NCBI GenBank assembly: GCA_004556565.1 | Contig: SFGN01000020.1 | Coordinates: 6,257-70,256, forward strand | Reading direction: 5' to 3' | DNA: 64,000 nt | Source of the DNA: Lachnospiraceae bacterium | GTDB lineage: Bacteria; Bacillota_A; Clostridia; Lachnospirales; Lachnospiraceae | Shown: positions 16,998 through 24,999 of the stretch, in pieces | Numbering within the stretch: the first letter of the stretch is position 1 | Layout of the letters: every line of letters starts with the position of its first letter | Notes under the pieces: generated by a model | Databases searched by the model: none | Told to the model about the DNA's origin: nothing | The model's input: only the letters and a program-made list of their open reading frames with translations | Position numbers and translations under genes: made by a program

Positions 16998-19610
16998 CTA
17001 TCTTTTTTTCATCCATCTTTTCACTGCCTTCATCGCCTGGATAACAGGAAAGTTTAACAGAGCCGTCCCGTATACTGTGAAAAGCTGTGCAATTGTCAGA
17101 GTCTGCACATGGAAGACTCCGTTCAGTGCCGGAATCATCAGCACAGATGTAATCAGAACAAATCCGATTACAAATGCACCGATCAGATATAAGTTGTCAA
17201 ACAGCCTCTTTGTAAAAATAATCGGACGGTCTGCCTTACAGTTAAAGCCGTGGAAAAGCCGTGCCATACACAGTGTTCCAAATGCCATTGTACCGGCGAG
17301 CAATGCATTGCCGTCCTTATAACCAATCAAAAATGCTATGATTGTTGTAATACTGATAACAAAACCTTCGGACGCCACTTTGATCAGGAAATCTTTCGTT
17401 AAAATTGACTCATTCATCGGACGTGGCTTATCTTTCATGACTTTCTTTGTATGCGGCTCTAATCCAAGGGCGATTGCCGGCAGGCTGTCTGTGAGCAAGT
17501 TAATAAACAACAGATGCACCGGTGCAAACGGTACCGGAAGCGATGCGACAGCAGCATATAATACTGCCAGAATTGCTCCAAAATTTCCGGACAGCAGGAA
17601 CTGGATCGCATATTTGATATTCCGGTAAACATTCCGTCCGTTTTCCACTGCTTTAACAATAGTGGCAAAATTGTCATCGGTGAGAACCATGGATGCCGCA
17701 TCTTTCGAGACTTCACTCCCGGTAACTCCCATTGCAACGCCGATATCTGCCTGTTTCAGTGCGGGGGCGTCATTTACACCGTCTCCGGTCATTGCCACGA
17801 TATTTCCTTTCTCCTGCCATGCACGGACGATTCTGATTTTATGTTCAGGCGATACTCTGGCATAAACAGAAATCCCTTCCACAAAGTCTTTAAGTTCTTC
17901 ATCTGTCATAGAATCAATTTCCGCCCCTTCACACGCTTCCGACTCTTTTTCAAGGATACCGATTCTTTTTGCAATGGCAGCAGCCGTAACCTTATGATCA
18001 CCGGTAATCATGATCGGACGTATTCCGGCAGATTTACATTCAGCGACCGCAGCTTTTGATTCTTCTCTGGGCGGGTCCATCATTGCAATCAGTCCCAGGA
18101 AAATAAGATCATTTTCATCCTCCTGAGTCAGCGGTTTTTGTCCGTCTAATTCCCGATATGCAAAGCCAAGGACACGCAGTCCTTCCCTGGAGAATTCCTG
18201 ATTACGTGCCTCTATAATTTGAGCCGCATCATCAGTAAGAGGATAGATTTCTCCGTTGACACGGAAATAGCTCATTCTGCCGAGAAGGACATCTACAGCG
18301 CCTTTTACGAGCAATGTAGGCACACCGTCAAGATTATGTTTTGTCGACATCAATTTCCGGTCACTGTCGAACGGATTCTCTCCTTCTCTCGGATACTTTT
18401 CCCTTACATCCTGTGCAGAAATGTCCAAAAGTTCTCCTACATGAAGAAGTGCCGTTTCCGTCGGATCACCGATATCCATCCCATCATCAATTGACGCATC
18501 ATTACAGAGAATACTGCTCAAAAAAAGCATGCTTTCTTCCTGGTCATCCATGCTGATTTCATCCACAGGAGTCCTGAGACCGTTTACATAATAATCCTCA
18601 ACTGTCATTTTATTCTGGGTCAGCGTGCCTGTTTTGTCAGAACAGATGACCGAGACACTGCCCAGCCCCTCAACTGCCTGAAGTTTTCGGATAATGGCAT
18701 GTTCTCTTGCCATTTTCTGTGTCCCGAAGGAAAGAACAATTGTCACGATTGAACTCAATGCTTCCGGAATCGCTGCCACTGCAAGTGCAACTGCAAATAA
18801 GAATGCATCACCGGGATTTCCTCCGCGAAGAACATTAAGACCAAACAAAATGGCACAGAAAACAAGGATGATAATCGAAAGCTTCTGTCCAAACTGATCC
18901 AGATTTACCTGAAGCGGAGTTTTTTTCTCCGATGTAGTTTCAAGAAGACCTGCAATCTTTCCTACTTCTGTGTCCATGCCTGTTGCCGTAACCAGAAAAG
19001 CACCTCTTCCATAAGTAACAAAACTTCCGGAATAAACCATATTTACCCGGTCTCCGAGAGAAACCGTCCCTTCGATCGGTTCCGTCGATTTTTCCGCGCC
19101 GAGGCTTTCTCCTGTCAGCGCGCTTTCATCCACTTTCATACTGGCACATTCAATAATACGACCGTCCGCAGGAATGTAATCTCCCGCATCCAGCATGACA
19201 ATATCTCCGACAGTCACTTCTGATGACGGTATCTGTACGACATTATTATTTCGGAGCACTTTTGCCTCCGGTCCTGACAGCTTTTTGAGACTTTCCAGAG
19301 ATTGCTCTGCCTTTAATGTCTGGACTGTTCCCAGCACAGCATTAATTGTAATTACGATCAATATAACTACTGTGCTCTCTATATCTCCCAGAAATCCGGA
19401 TACGATAGCTGCAATGATCAGAATAATTACAAGAAAATCTTTAAACTGTTCAAGAAAAATCTGAAGTACACTCTTTTTTTTACCTTCCGAGAGTTCATTT
19501 AAGCCATACTTTTTCCGGTGCTCTTTCACCTGTTCGTCTGTCAGTGGTTCCAGAGAACCGTTAATTTCATACTGCACTTCCTCTGCAGGCATCTGATAAA
19601 AATCTTTCAT
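16998..19610 (-). CDS. P-type cation-transporting ATPase, probably Mn2+ (or Ca2+) efflux
   Basis: 870-residue P2A-type ATPase. Domains in order: N-terminal cation ATPase domain, TGES motif in the actuator domain (DESALTGESLGAEK), PEAL-type helix 4 (VAAIPEALSSIVTIVLS), phosphorylation motif DKTGTLT with Asp near residue 325, KGAVDVLL in the nucleotide domain, MTGDGVNDAPALKQADIG, and the C-terminal transmembrane domain with NLLTDSLPAIALG. Family annotation alone would say calcium pump. The leader, however, reads as a yybP-ykoY riboswitch, the Mn2+ sensor known to control Mn2+ exporters of this same ATPase group. Mn2+ detoxification is therefore the better inference. It is monocistronic and convergent with gatD. 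Confidence 0.92.
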   Translation of the reverse strand: MKDFYQMPAEEVQYEINGSLEPLTDEQVKEHRKKYGLNELSEGKKKSVLQIFLEQFKDFLVIILIIAAIVSGFLGDIESTVVILIVITINAVLGTVQTLKAEQSLESLKKLSGPEAKVLRNNNVVQIPSSEVTVGDIVMLDAGDYIPADGRIIECASMKVDESALTGESLGAEKSTEPIEGTVSLGDRVNMVYSGSFVTYGRGAFLVTATGMDTEVGKIAGLLETTSEKKTPLQVNLDQFGQKLSIIILVFCAILFGLNVLRGGNPGDAFLFAVALAVAAIPEALSSIVTIVLSFGTQKMAREHAIIRKLQAVEGLGSVSVICSDKTGTLTQNKMTVEDYYVNGLRTPVDEISMDDQEESMLFLSSILCNDASIDDGMDIGDPTETALLHVGELLDISAQDVREKYPREGENPFDSDRKLMSTKHNLDGVPTLLVKGAVDVLLGRMSYFRVNGEIYPLTDDAAQIIEARNQEFSREGLRVLGFAYRELDGQKPLTQEDENDLIFLGLIAMMDPPREESKAAVAECKSAGIRPIMITGDHKVTAAAIAKRIGILEKESEACEGAEIDSMTDEELKDFVEGISVYARVSPEHKIRIVRAWQEKGNIVAMTGDGVNDAPALKQADIGVAMGVTGSEVSKDAASMVLTDDNFATIVKAVENGRNVYRNIKYAIQFLLSGNFGAILAVLYAAVASLPVPFAPVHLLFINLLTDSLPAIALGLEPHTKKVMKDKPRPMNESILTKDFLIKVASEGFVISITTIIAFLIGYKDGNALLAGTMAFGTLCMARLFHGFNCKADRPIIFTKRLFDNLYLIGAFVIGFVLITSVLMIPALNGVFHVQTLTIAQLFTVYGTALLNFPVIQAMKAVKRWMKKR

Positions 19611-19680
19611 TTACGTCCTCCTTTTTATCTCCCCTTATAGTCTGTACATATGTGAAAAGTTATAAACAATGAATATTTTC

Positions 19681-19730
19681 CAAAAGAAAAACGAGACTTT
19701 TACTGCACAAAAAAATGCAATAAAAGTCTC
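19681..19730 (-). terminator. Riboswitch expression platform (terminator) before the P-type ATPase gene
   Basis: Arms of 15 bases (19716-19730 and 19693-19707, one mismatch) close on an 8-base T-rich loop. A minus-strand GTTTTTCTTTT tract follows. The 5' arm (GAGACTTTTA in RNA sense) is also the 3' strand of the aptamer's closing helix, so ligand-bound aptamer and terminator exclude each other: an ON switch. Confidence 0.85.
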
Positions 19731-19821
19731 ACCGTTTAATCACGGCACGGATGAATCTGCTTCATCGTACTGACGCTGCCGTGCATATTTCCTCAAAAAA
19801 TACCGGTTACTCCCTTTCATC
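19721..19821 (-). ncRNA. yybP-ykoY (Mn2+) riboswitch aptamer
   Basis: In RNA sense the segment opens with GAUGAAAGGGAGUAAC and closes with GGUGAGACUUUUAU. This matches the paired conserved ends of the family (AAAGGGGAGUA ... GAGACCUUU). Between them are a GCACGG/CCGUGC helix and an inner GAUGAA/UUCAUC hairpin containing AGCGUCAGUACG. The position between a consensus promoter and an overlapping terminator, upstream of a cation ATPase, fits the known use of this riboswitch. I recognised it by eye; a covariance-model search was not possible here. Confidence 0.8.
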
Positions 19822-19828
19822 GAGTTTA

Positions 19829-19857
19829 ACTATAACTGAACTTTCCGGAAAAGTCAA
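19829..19857 (-). promoter_or_regulatory. Sigma-A promoter of the riboswitch-ATPase unit
   Basis: TTGACT (19852-19857), a 17-base spacer and TATAGT (19829-19834) on the minus strand. Transcription would begin just before the aptamer. Confidence 0.75.
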
Positions 19858-19937
19858 CGACAGACGCCCATTATAACGCCGTATAAAATCTTAAATTTTT
19901 ATAACTTCTGTCGGGAATCTCTGGTTTTCTTCATGAA

Positions 19938-21272
19938 TTAAACAATTCCCTGTGCTTCCATAGCATCAACAACCTTCAAAAATCCGGCAATGTTTGCTCC
20001 TACAACGTAGTTACCTTTGAATCCGTATTTTTCAGCTGCATCAGATGCATTGTGACAGATATTTACCATGATATCTTTCAGTTTTGCATCAACTTCTTCA
20101 AATGTCCAGCTCAGTCTCTCGCTGTTCTGTGACATTTCAAGGGCGGATGTAGCAACGCCGCCTGCGTTAGCAGCTTTACCAGGTGCAAAGATAACACCAT
20201 TCTGCTGAAGGTATTCTGTAGCTTCCATTGTAGTCGGCATATTTGCACCTTCTGCAACTGCGATACATCCGTTGGCAACCAATGCTTTTGCATCCTCAAT
20301 ACGAAGTTCGTTCTGAGTTGCACATGGTAGAGCGATATCAACTTTAACTGTCCATACACCTCTTCCTTCATGGTATTCGGAATTCGGACGATAGTTTTTG
20401 TATTCTGTAATTCTTGCACGTTTTACTTCTTTGATTTCTTTTAGTGCTGCAACATCGATTCCATCCGGATCATATACCCAGCCTGTAGAATCGCTGACTG
20501 TAACAACCTTTGCTCCAAGCTGCTGTGCTTTCTCTGTTGCATATATAGCAACATTACCGGAACCGGAAACAGCAACTGTCTTGCCTGCCAGCTCAATGCC
20601 GTTCAGCTTCAGGAGTTCTTCTGTGAAATAAAGAAGTCCGTATCCTGTAGCTTCTGTTCTTGCCAGTGAACCGCCGTAGCTGAGACCTTTTCCTGTAAGT
20701 ACTCCTTCATATACGCCACGGATTCTCTTATACTGTCCGAACATGTAACCAATCTCTCTTGCACCTGTTCCGATATCACCTGCCGGAACGTCTGTATCTG
20801 CACCGATGTGCTTGCACAGTTCTGTCATGAAGCTCTGACAGAATGCCATAACTTCTCTGTCTGATTTTCCCTTCGGATCGAAGTCAGAACCACCTTTACC
20901 GCCGCCGATCGGAAGACCTGTCAGAGAGTTCTTGAAAATCTGTTCAAATCCGAGGAACTTGATAATTCCAAGGTTTACGGACGGATGAAGGCGAAGACCT
21001 CCTTTGTATGGTCCGATTGCACTGTTGAACTGTACGCGGTATCCTGTATTAACCTGAACCTGTCCCTTATCGTCAACCCACGGAACGCGGAATTTAAACT
21101 GTCTCTCAGGCTCTACCAGTCTCTCAAGAAGAGCTTCTCTGCGATATTTTTCCTCGTCTGCTTCGATAACAACACGAAGAGATTCCAGAACTTCTTTTAC
21201 TGCCTGATGGAATTCCGGTTCAGCCGGATTTTTCTTAACTACTAATTCAATGACTTCATCTACATAAGACAT
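19938..21272 (-). CDS. gdhA: NADP-type glutamate dehydrogenase
   Basis: Hexameric enzyme for reductive amination of 2-oxoglutarate, the main route of ammonium assimilation at high ammonium. 444 residues, the usual small-GDH length. The substrate domain has GPYKGGLRLHPSVN, the catalytic-lysine region PIGGGKGGSDFDPKG, and PAGDIGTGAREIGYM. The Rossmann domain has VAVSGSGNVAIYATEKA, a GSGNVA form typical of NADP enzymes. TTTGGAGGT precedes the ATG, and the T tract of an intrinsic terminator directly abuts it, pointing to control by attenuation. Confidence 0.96.
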   Translation of the reverse strand: MSYVDEVIELVVKKNPAEPEFHQAVKEVLESLRVVIEADEEKYRREALLERLVEPERQFKFRVPWVDDKGQVQVNTGYRVQFNSAIGPYKGGLRLHPSVNLGIIKFLGFEQIFKNSLTGLPIGGGKGGSDFDPKGKSDREVMAFCQSFMTELCKHIGADTDVPAGDIGTGAREIGYMFGQYKRIRGVYEGVLTGKGLSYGGSLARTEATGYGLLYFTEELLKLNGIELAGKTVAVSGSGNVAIYATEKAQQLGAKVVTVSDSTGWVYDPDGIDVAALKEIKEVKRARITEYKNYRPNSEYHEGRGVWTVKVDIALPCATQNELRIEDAKALVANGCIAVAEGANMPTTMEATEYLQQNGVIFAPGKAANAGGVATSALEMSQNSERLSWTFEEVDAKLKDIMVNICHNASDAAEKYGFKGNYVVGANIAGFLKVVDAMEAQGIV

Positions 21273-21286
21273 ATCTTTTTACCTCC

Positions 21287-21318
21287 AAAAAAATATCCGG
21301 GCAGACAACTTCCCGGAT
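21287..21318 (-). terminator. Attenuator terminator abutting the gdhA ribosome-binding site
   Basis: Arms ATCCGGG (21295-21301) and CCCGGAT (21312-21318) pair around a 10-base loop. On the minus strand ATTTTTTT follows and runs directly into GGAGGT (21281-21286), the gdhA ribosome-binding site. A terminator here can only serve to stop gdhA transcription conditionally. Confidence 0.8.
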
Positions 21319-21560
21319 CAAATCATGACACCTTTGTCTACATAATTATTGTGCTTTATGGTCTTTTAATTATTCCGCTTTCGTTTACCCCCATAAACAT
21401 ACACGGATGAAACTTCCCGACAGTCTGTTCCACATACACAGGAACACTGCCGCAATCTGTCTTATCAAACTATAAGACCCCCAAAACAGATCAAAGTGTG
21501 TCTTCCCTATGCAAATGTACTGTCTCTCAATTCATACCCACAATTTTAATATAATACTAG
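21319..21560 (-). promoter_or_regulatory. Long structured gdhA leader RNA
   Basis: About 270 bases lie between a likely promoter (TATATT at about 21548-21553, with the palindrome ATACTAGTAT at its upstream edge) and gdhA, with no gene. In RNA sense I see three local hairpins: GTCTTAT/ATAAGAC (around 21460-21480), GTTCC/GGAAC inside a CAGT/ACTG helix (around 21420-21450), and GTTTA/TAAAC (around 21380-21396). The terminator follows. I do not recognise a known riboswitch class. Confidence 0.5.
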
Positions 21561-21670
21561 TATCATACTTAATATCATACAGAATGTCCCTGATAATTCC
21601 CCAGTCCGGCAGAGTTATTCCACATATCAGTTCATGCCGCGGCAATCCGCCGTATACTTAGCAACAGAAA

Positions 21671-21695
21671 TAGAGTGTTGAAATACAACACTCTA
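21671..21695 (-). terminator. rpsU terminator
   Basis: TAGAGTGTTG (21671-21680) and CAACACTCTA (21686-21695), perfect 10-base arms around a 5-base loop. T-rich sequence follows on the minus strand, 20 bases after the rpsU stop. Confidence 0.75.
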
Positions 21696-21714
21696 TTATT
21701 GTTTTCTGCACATA

Positions 21715-21891
21715 TTAATTATACTTACGTTTTCTAGCAGCTTCGGATTTCTTTTTACGTCTTACGCTTGGCTTCTCATAGTGTTCTCTTTTACGAATCT
21801 CCTGCTGAATGCCAGCTTTCGCACAGTTTCTTTTGAATCTGCGTAAAGCACTATCCAACGTCTCGTTTTCTTTAACGATTACATTTGACAT
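21715..21891 (-). CDS. rpsU: 30S ribosomal protein S21
   Basis: 58-residue basic ribosomal protein of the small subunit. It begins MSNVIVKENETLDSALRRFK, continues RNCAKAGIQQEIRKREHYEK, and ends in a Lys/Arg-rich tail (KKKSEAARKRKYN), a full-length match to bacterial S21. A strong purine-rich site (GGAGGGGAGG) precedes the ATG. It is transcribed from its own promoter and ends in its own terminator, between alaS and gdhA. Confidence 0.96.
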   Translation of the reverse strand: MSNVIVKENETLDSALRRFKRNCAKAGIQQEIRKREHYEKPSVRRKKKSEAARKRKYN

Positions 21892-21952
21892 AGTCTCACA
21901 CCTAACCTCCCCTCCAGCCTTGTATTGTGCATCATACGACTGTTCGGGTATA

Positions 21953-21980
21953 TTTATACCATATATTTTCCCAACGTCAA
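21953..21980 (-). promoter_or_regulatory. rpsU promoter
   Basis: TTGACG (21975-21980), a 16-base spacer and TATAAA (21953-21958) on the minus strand. Confidence 0.6.
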
Positions 21981-22080
21981 CTATTTCTTTACAAAATTTT
22001 AAGAAATACTATCGTTACAGTAACATACTGTCCTCGTGGGAACTTCATCTCTTTAATACGAGAGTTATTTCCATCTGATA

Positions 22081-24720
22081 TTATGCAAGTTGTTCTGTAA
22101 GAATCTCAGCTGCCTTTTTCAATGCATCCTGGATTCCTGCCGGATTCTTTCCGCCGGCCTGAGCCATATTCGGACGTCCGCCGCCGCTGCCGCCGACACA
22201 TCCTGCAATCGCTTTGATCAGATTTCCGGCGTGAGCCCCCTGTTTCATCGCACCGTTTGTGGCTGTCGCCATAAGGTTTACTTTTCCATCATTTTCTGAT
22301 GCGAGAACAACCACACATTCACCAAGTTTATCTTTCATCTGGTCACCCAGATCGCGCAATCCATTCATATCCACACCTGCGATCTCAGCCGCAAGAAGCT
22401 TCATACCTTTGATTTCCTGTACCCGGCTCATGATATCTCCCGCAGCATCCTGTGCCATTTTACTCTTAAGGCTTTCCACTTCTGAATGAAGAGCTTTATT
22501 CTCAGCAAGGATATGTGTAATCTTATCGCTCAGGTTATCCGGTGTAGCTTTTAAAAGTCTCGCAGCCTCACGAAGATGTGCCTCGACATTATCATAATAT
22601 TTCAAAAGTCCTTTAGATGTCAGGGCCTCGATACGGCGCACCCCGGCAGCGACTCCTGTCTCAGAGATAATCTTAAATGCCATAATCTCAGACGTATTCT
22701 TGACATGTGTACCTCCACAGAACTCGATCGAATAATCTCCCATATTAACAACACGGACGATATCGCCGTATTTCTCACCAAATAAAGCCTGTGCTCCTGT
22801 CTTTCTGGCTTCTTCAATCGGCATGTTCTTAATATCGACCGGAATTGCTCTTGCAATGCTGTCATTTACCATGTCTTCAACCTTCTTCAGTTCTTCCGCA
22901 GTCAATGCAGAGAAATGCGTGAAGTCGAAACGAAGACGGTCTTCATTTACACTGGATCCAGCCTGCTCAACATGAGTTCCGAGAACCGTGCGGAGAGCTT
23001 TCTGGAGGAGATGAGTCGCACTGTGATTTCTTGCAGAAAGTGCACGTTTTTCAGTCTGTACTTCCAGAGAAGCCTTGTCGCCCACTTTAATCATGCCGCG
23101 GACGACCTGTCCTACATGGCCGATTTTCCCGCCGAGCAGTTTAATAGTATCATCTACACGGAATTCTCCTTCTTTTGTACGGATAATGCCGGTATCTGCT
23201 TCCTGTCCGCCGCTGGTAGCGTAAAACGGTGTTTCATTTACAAAAACAGTACCCTTTTCCCCATCGGAAAGAGCTTCCACGACATCCTCTTCTGTCGTGA
23301 GAACTGTAACTTCTGATTCATAGATCAGATTGTCATATCCCACAAATGTACTTGTCACATTCGGGTCGATGGATTCATAGACTGTAACATCTGCACCCAT
23401 ATAATTGCTTACTTTACGGGCTTTTCTTGCTGTTTCCCTCTGAATATTCATAGCGGAGCGGAAACCTTCTTCATCAACTGCCATGCCCTTCTCTTCCAGA
23501 ATCTCGATCGTCAGATCAAGCGGGAATCCATATGTGTCATAAAGACGGAAAGCATCTTCTCCTGAAAGAACCTTAACACCTTTTTCTTCCATGCCGGAAA
23601 TCAAATCTGAAAGAATACCGAGTCCCTGATCGATAGTCTTATTGAATGCTTCTTCTTCCTTAGCAATTACTTTCAGTATCATTGCTTTTTTCTCTTCCAG
23701 TTCCGGATACCCATCCTTAGAACCTGCAATAACAGTCTCTGCAAGCTGCGGCAGGAAACTACCCTCTATACCAAGAAGCCTTCCGTGGCGGCATGCACGG
23801 CGAAGCAGACGGCGCAGGACATATCCGCGCCCTTCATTTGAAGGCATAATTCCGTCAGAAATCATAAAGGTAACGGAACGCGTATGGTCCGTGATGACAC
23901 GGATAGACACATCCTGATTATAATCCTTTCCGTATTCCTTGCATGCGATGCTGCAAACATGGTCACGCAGAGCTTTGATCGTATCAACATCAAAAATAGA
24001 ATCCACATCCTGTACAACAGATGCCAGACGCTCAAGACCCATTCCTGTATCGATATTCTTCTGCTCCAGTTCGCTGTAATTACCTTTTCCGTCATTATCA
24101 AACTGGGTGAATACATTATTCCATATTTCCATATAACGGTCACAGTCACAACCTACAGTACAGCCCGGTTTTCCGCAGCCATACTTTTCTCCGCGGTCAT
24201 AGTAAATCTCAGAACACGGACCACACGGACCTGAACCATGCTCCCAGAAATTATCTTCTTTTCCAAAACGGAAAATACGTTCTGCGGGAATCCCCATCTT
24301 CTTGTTCCAGATATCAAATGCCTCATCATCGTCTTCATATACAGAAGGATACAGGCGGTTCGGGTCAAGACCTACGACTTCCGTAAGGAACTCCCAAGAC
24401 CATTCAATTGCTTCGTTTTTAAAATAATCTCCGAAAGAGAAATTTCCCAACATTTCAAAAAAAGTGCCATGGCGTGCGGTCTTACCTACATTCTCGATAT
24501 CACCGGTACGGATACACTTCTGGCATGTCGTCACGCGTCTTCTCGGCGGAATCTCCTGTCCTGTAAAATATGGTTTCAGTGGTGCCATTCCTGAATTGAT
24601 AAGCAGCAGGCTGTTATCATTATGCGGCACCAGGGAAAAGCTCTTCATTGCAAGGTGTCCCTTGCTCTCGAAAAATTCAAGGAACATCTTTCTTAATTGA
24701 TTCACTCCATATGGCTGCAT
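22081..24720 (-). CDS. alaS: Alanine--tRNA ligase
   Basis: Class II synthetase that charges tRNA-Ala and hydrolyses mischarged Ser/Gly-tRNA. 879 residues, full length. The catalytic core is at the N-terminus (FFESKGHLAMKSFSLVPHNDNSLLLINSGMAPLK, motif 2 near RVTTCQKCIRTGDIENVG). The editing domain carries the zinc site in NHSATHLLQKALR and CGGTHVKNTSEI. The C-terminal oligomerisation domain is Gly-rich (GGSGGGRPNMAQAGG). The CxxxC-type cysteines around GCGKPGCTVGCDC are a normal insertion. I see no T-box in the 280-base upstream region. Confidence 0.97.
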   Translation of the reverse strand: MQPYGVNQLRKMFLEFFESKGHLAMKSFSLVPHNDNSLLLINSGMAPLKPYFTGQEIPPRRRVTTCQKCIRTGDIENVGKTARHGTFFEMLGNFSFGDYFKNEAIEWSWEFLTEVVGLDPNRLYPSVYEDDDEAFDIWNKKMGIPAERIFRFGKEDNFWEHGSGPCGPCSEIYYDRGEKYGCGKPGCTVGCDCDRYMEIWNNVFTQFDNDGKGNYSELEQKNIDTGMGLERLASVVQDVDSIFDVDTIKALRDHVCSIACKEYGKDYNQDVSIRVITDHTRSVTFMISDGIMPSNEGRGYVLRRLLRRACRHGRLLGIEGSFLPQLAETVIAGSKDGYPELEEKKAMILKVIAKEEEAFNKTIDQGLGILSDLISGMEEKGVKVLSGEDAFRLYDTYGFPLDLTIEILEEKGMAVDEEGFRSAMNIQRETARKARKVSNYMGADVTVYESIDPNVTSTFVGYDNLIYESEVTVLTTEEDVVEALSDGEKGTVFVNETPFYATSGGQEADTGIIRTKEGEFRVDDTIKLLGGKIGHVGQVVRGMIKVGDKASLEVQTEKRALSARNHSATHLLQKALRTVLGTHVEQAGSSVNEDRLRFDFTHFSALTAEELKKVEDMVNDSIARAIPVDIKNMPIEEARKTGAQALFGEKYGDIVRVVNMGDYSIEFCGGTHVKNTSEIMAFKIISETGVAAGVRRIEALTSKGLLKYYDNVEAHLREAARLLKATPDNLSDKITHILAENKALHSEVESLKSKMAQDAAGDIMSRVQEIKGMKLLAAEIAGVDMNGLRDLGDQMKDKLGECVVVLASENDGKVNLMATATNGAMKQGAHAGNLIKAIAGCVGGSGGGRPNMAQAGGKNPAGIQDALKKAAEILTEQLA

Positions 24721-24915
24721 TTCTTTCGTCCTCCTAATTCAAAAATGCCCCGGCTTTCTGCTGTGGAATAAGCAATGGTATGTCAAACCCGTTCTTATCC
24801 GCATCTAATCAAACTGCCGAAAGCTATATCAGATATGAAATGATACTCTCACTGATACAAACATGGTATATACTGCCCGGCGGGGAAATCTGCTGGATTT
24901 TCCTGCCAGACAAAA

Positions 24916-24941
24916 TAGAGTGGACAGCACTATCCACTCTA
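24916..24941 (-). terminator. Terminator after the [FeFe] hydrogenase gene
   Basis: TAGAGTGGA (24916-24924) and TCCACTCTA (24933-24941), perfect 9-base arms with minus-strand TTTTGT after the stem. The rest of the 24721-24999 interval shows no gene. It contains a TTGACA hexamer about 50 bases before alaS, without a clear -10 partner. Confidence 0.7.
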
Positions 24942-24999
24942 CTTGCCTGTTCTTCATAATACCACAGCACTTCTTCTTTGTAAAGAAGACAGTTTTATA

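Noticed and set aside
24721..24999. T-box riboswitch upstream of alaS
   Set aside because: I found no T-box core sequence (UGGNACCGCG-like) and no terminator adjacent to alaS. The only clear hairpin belongs to the end of the hydrogenase gene.
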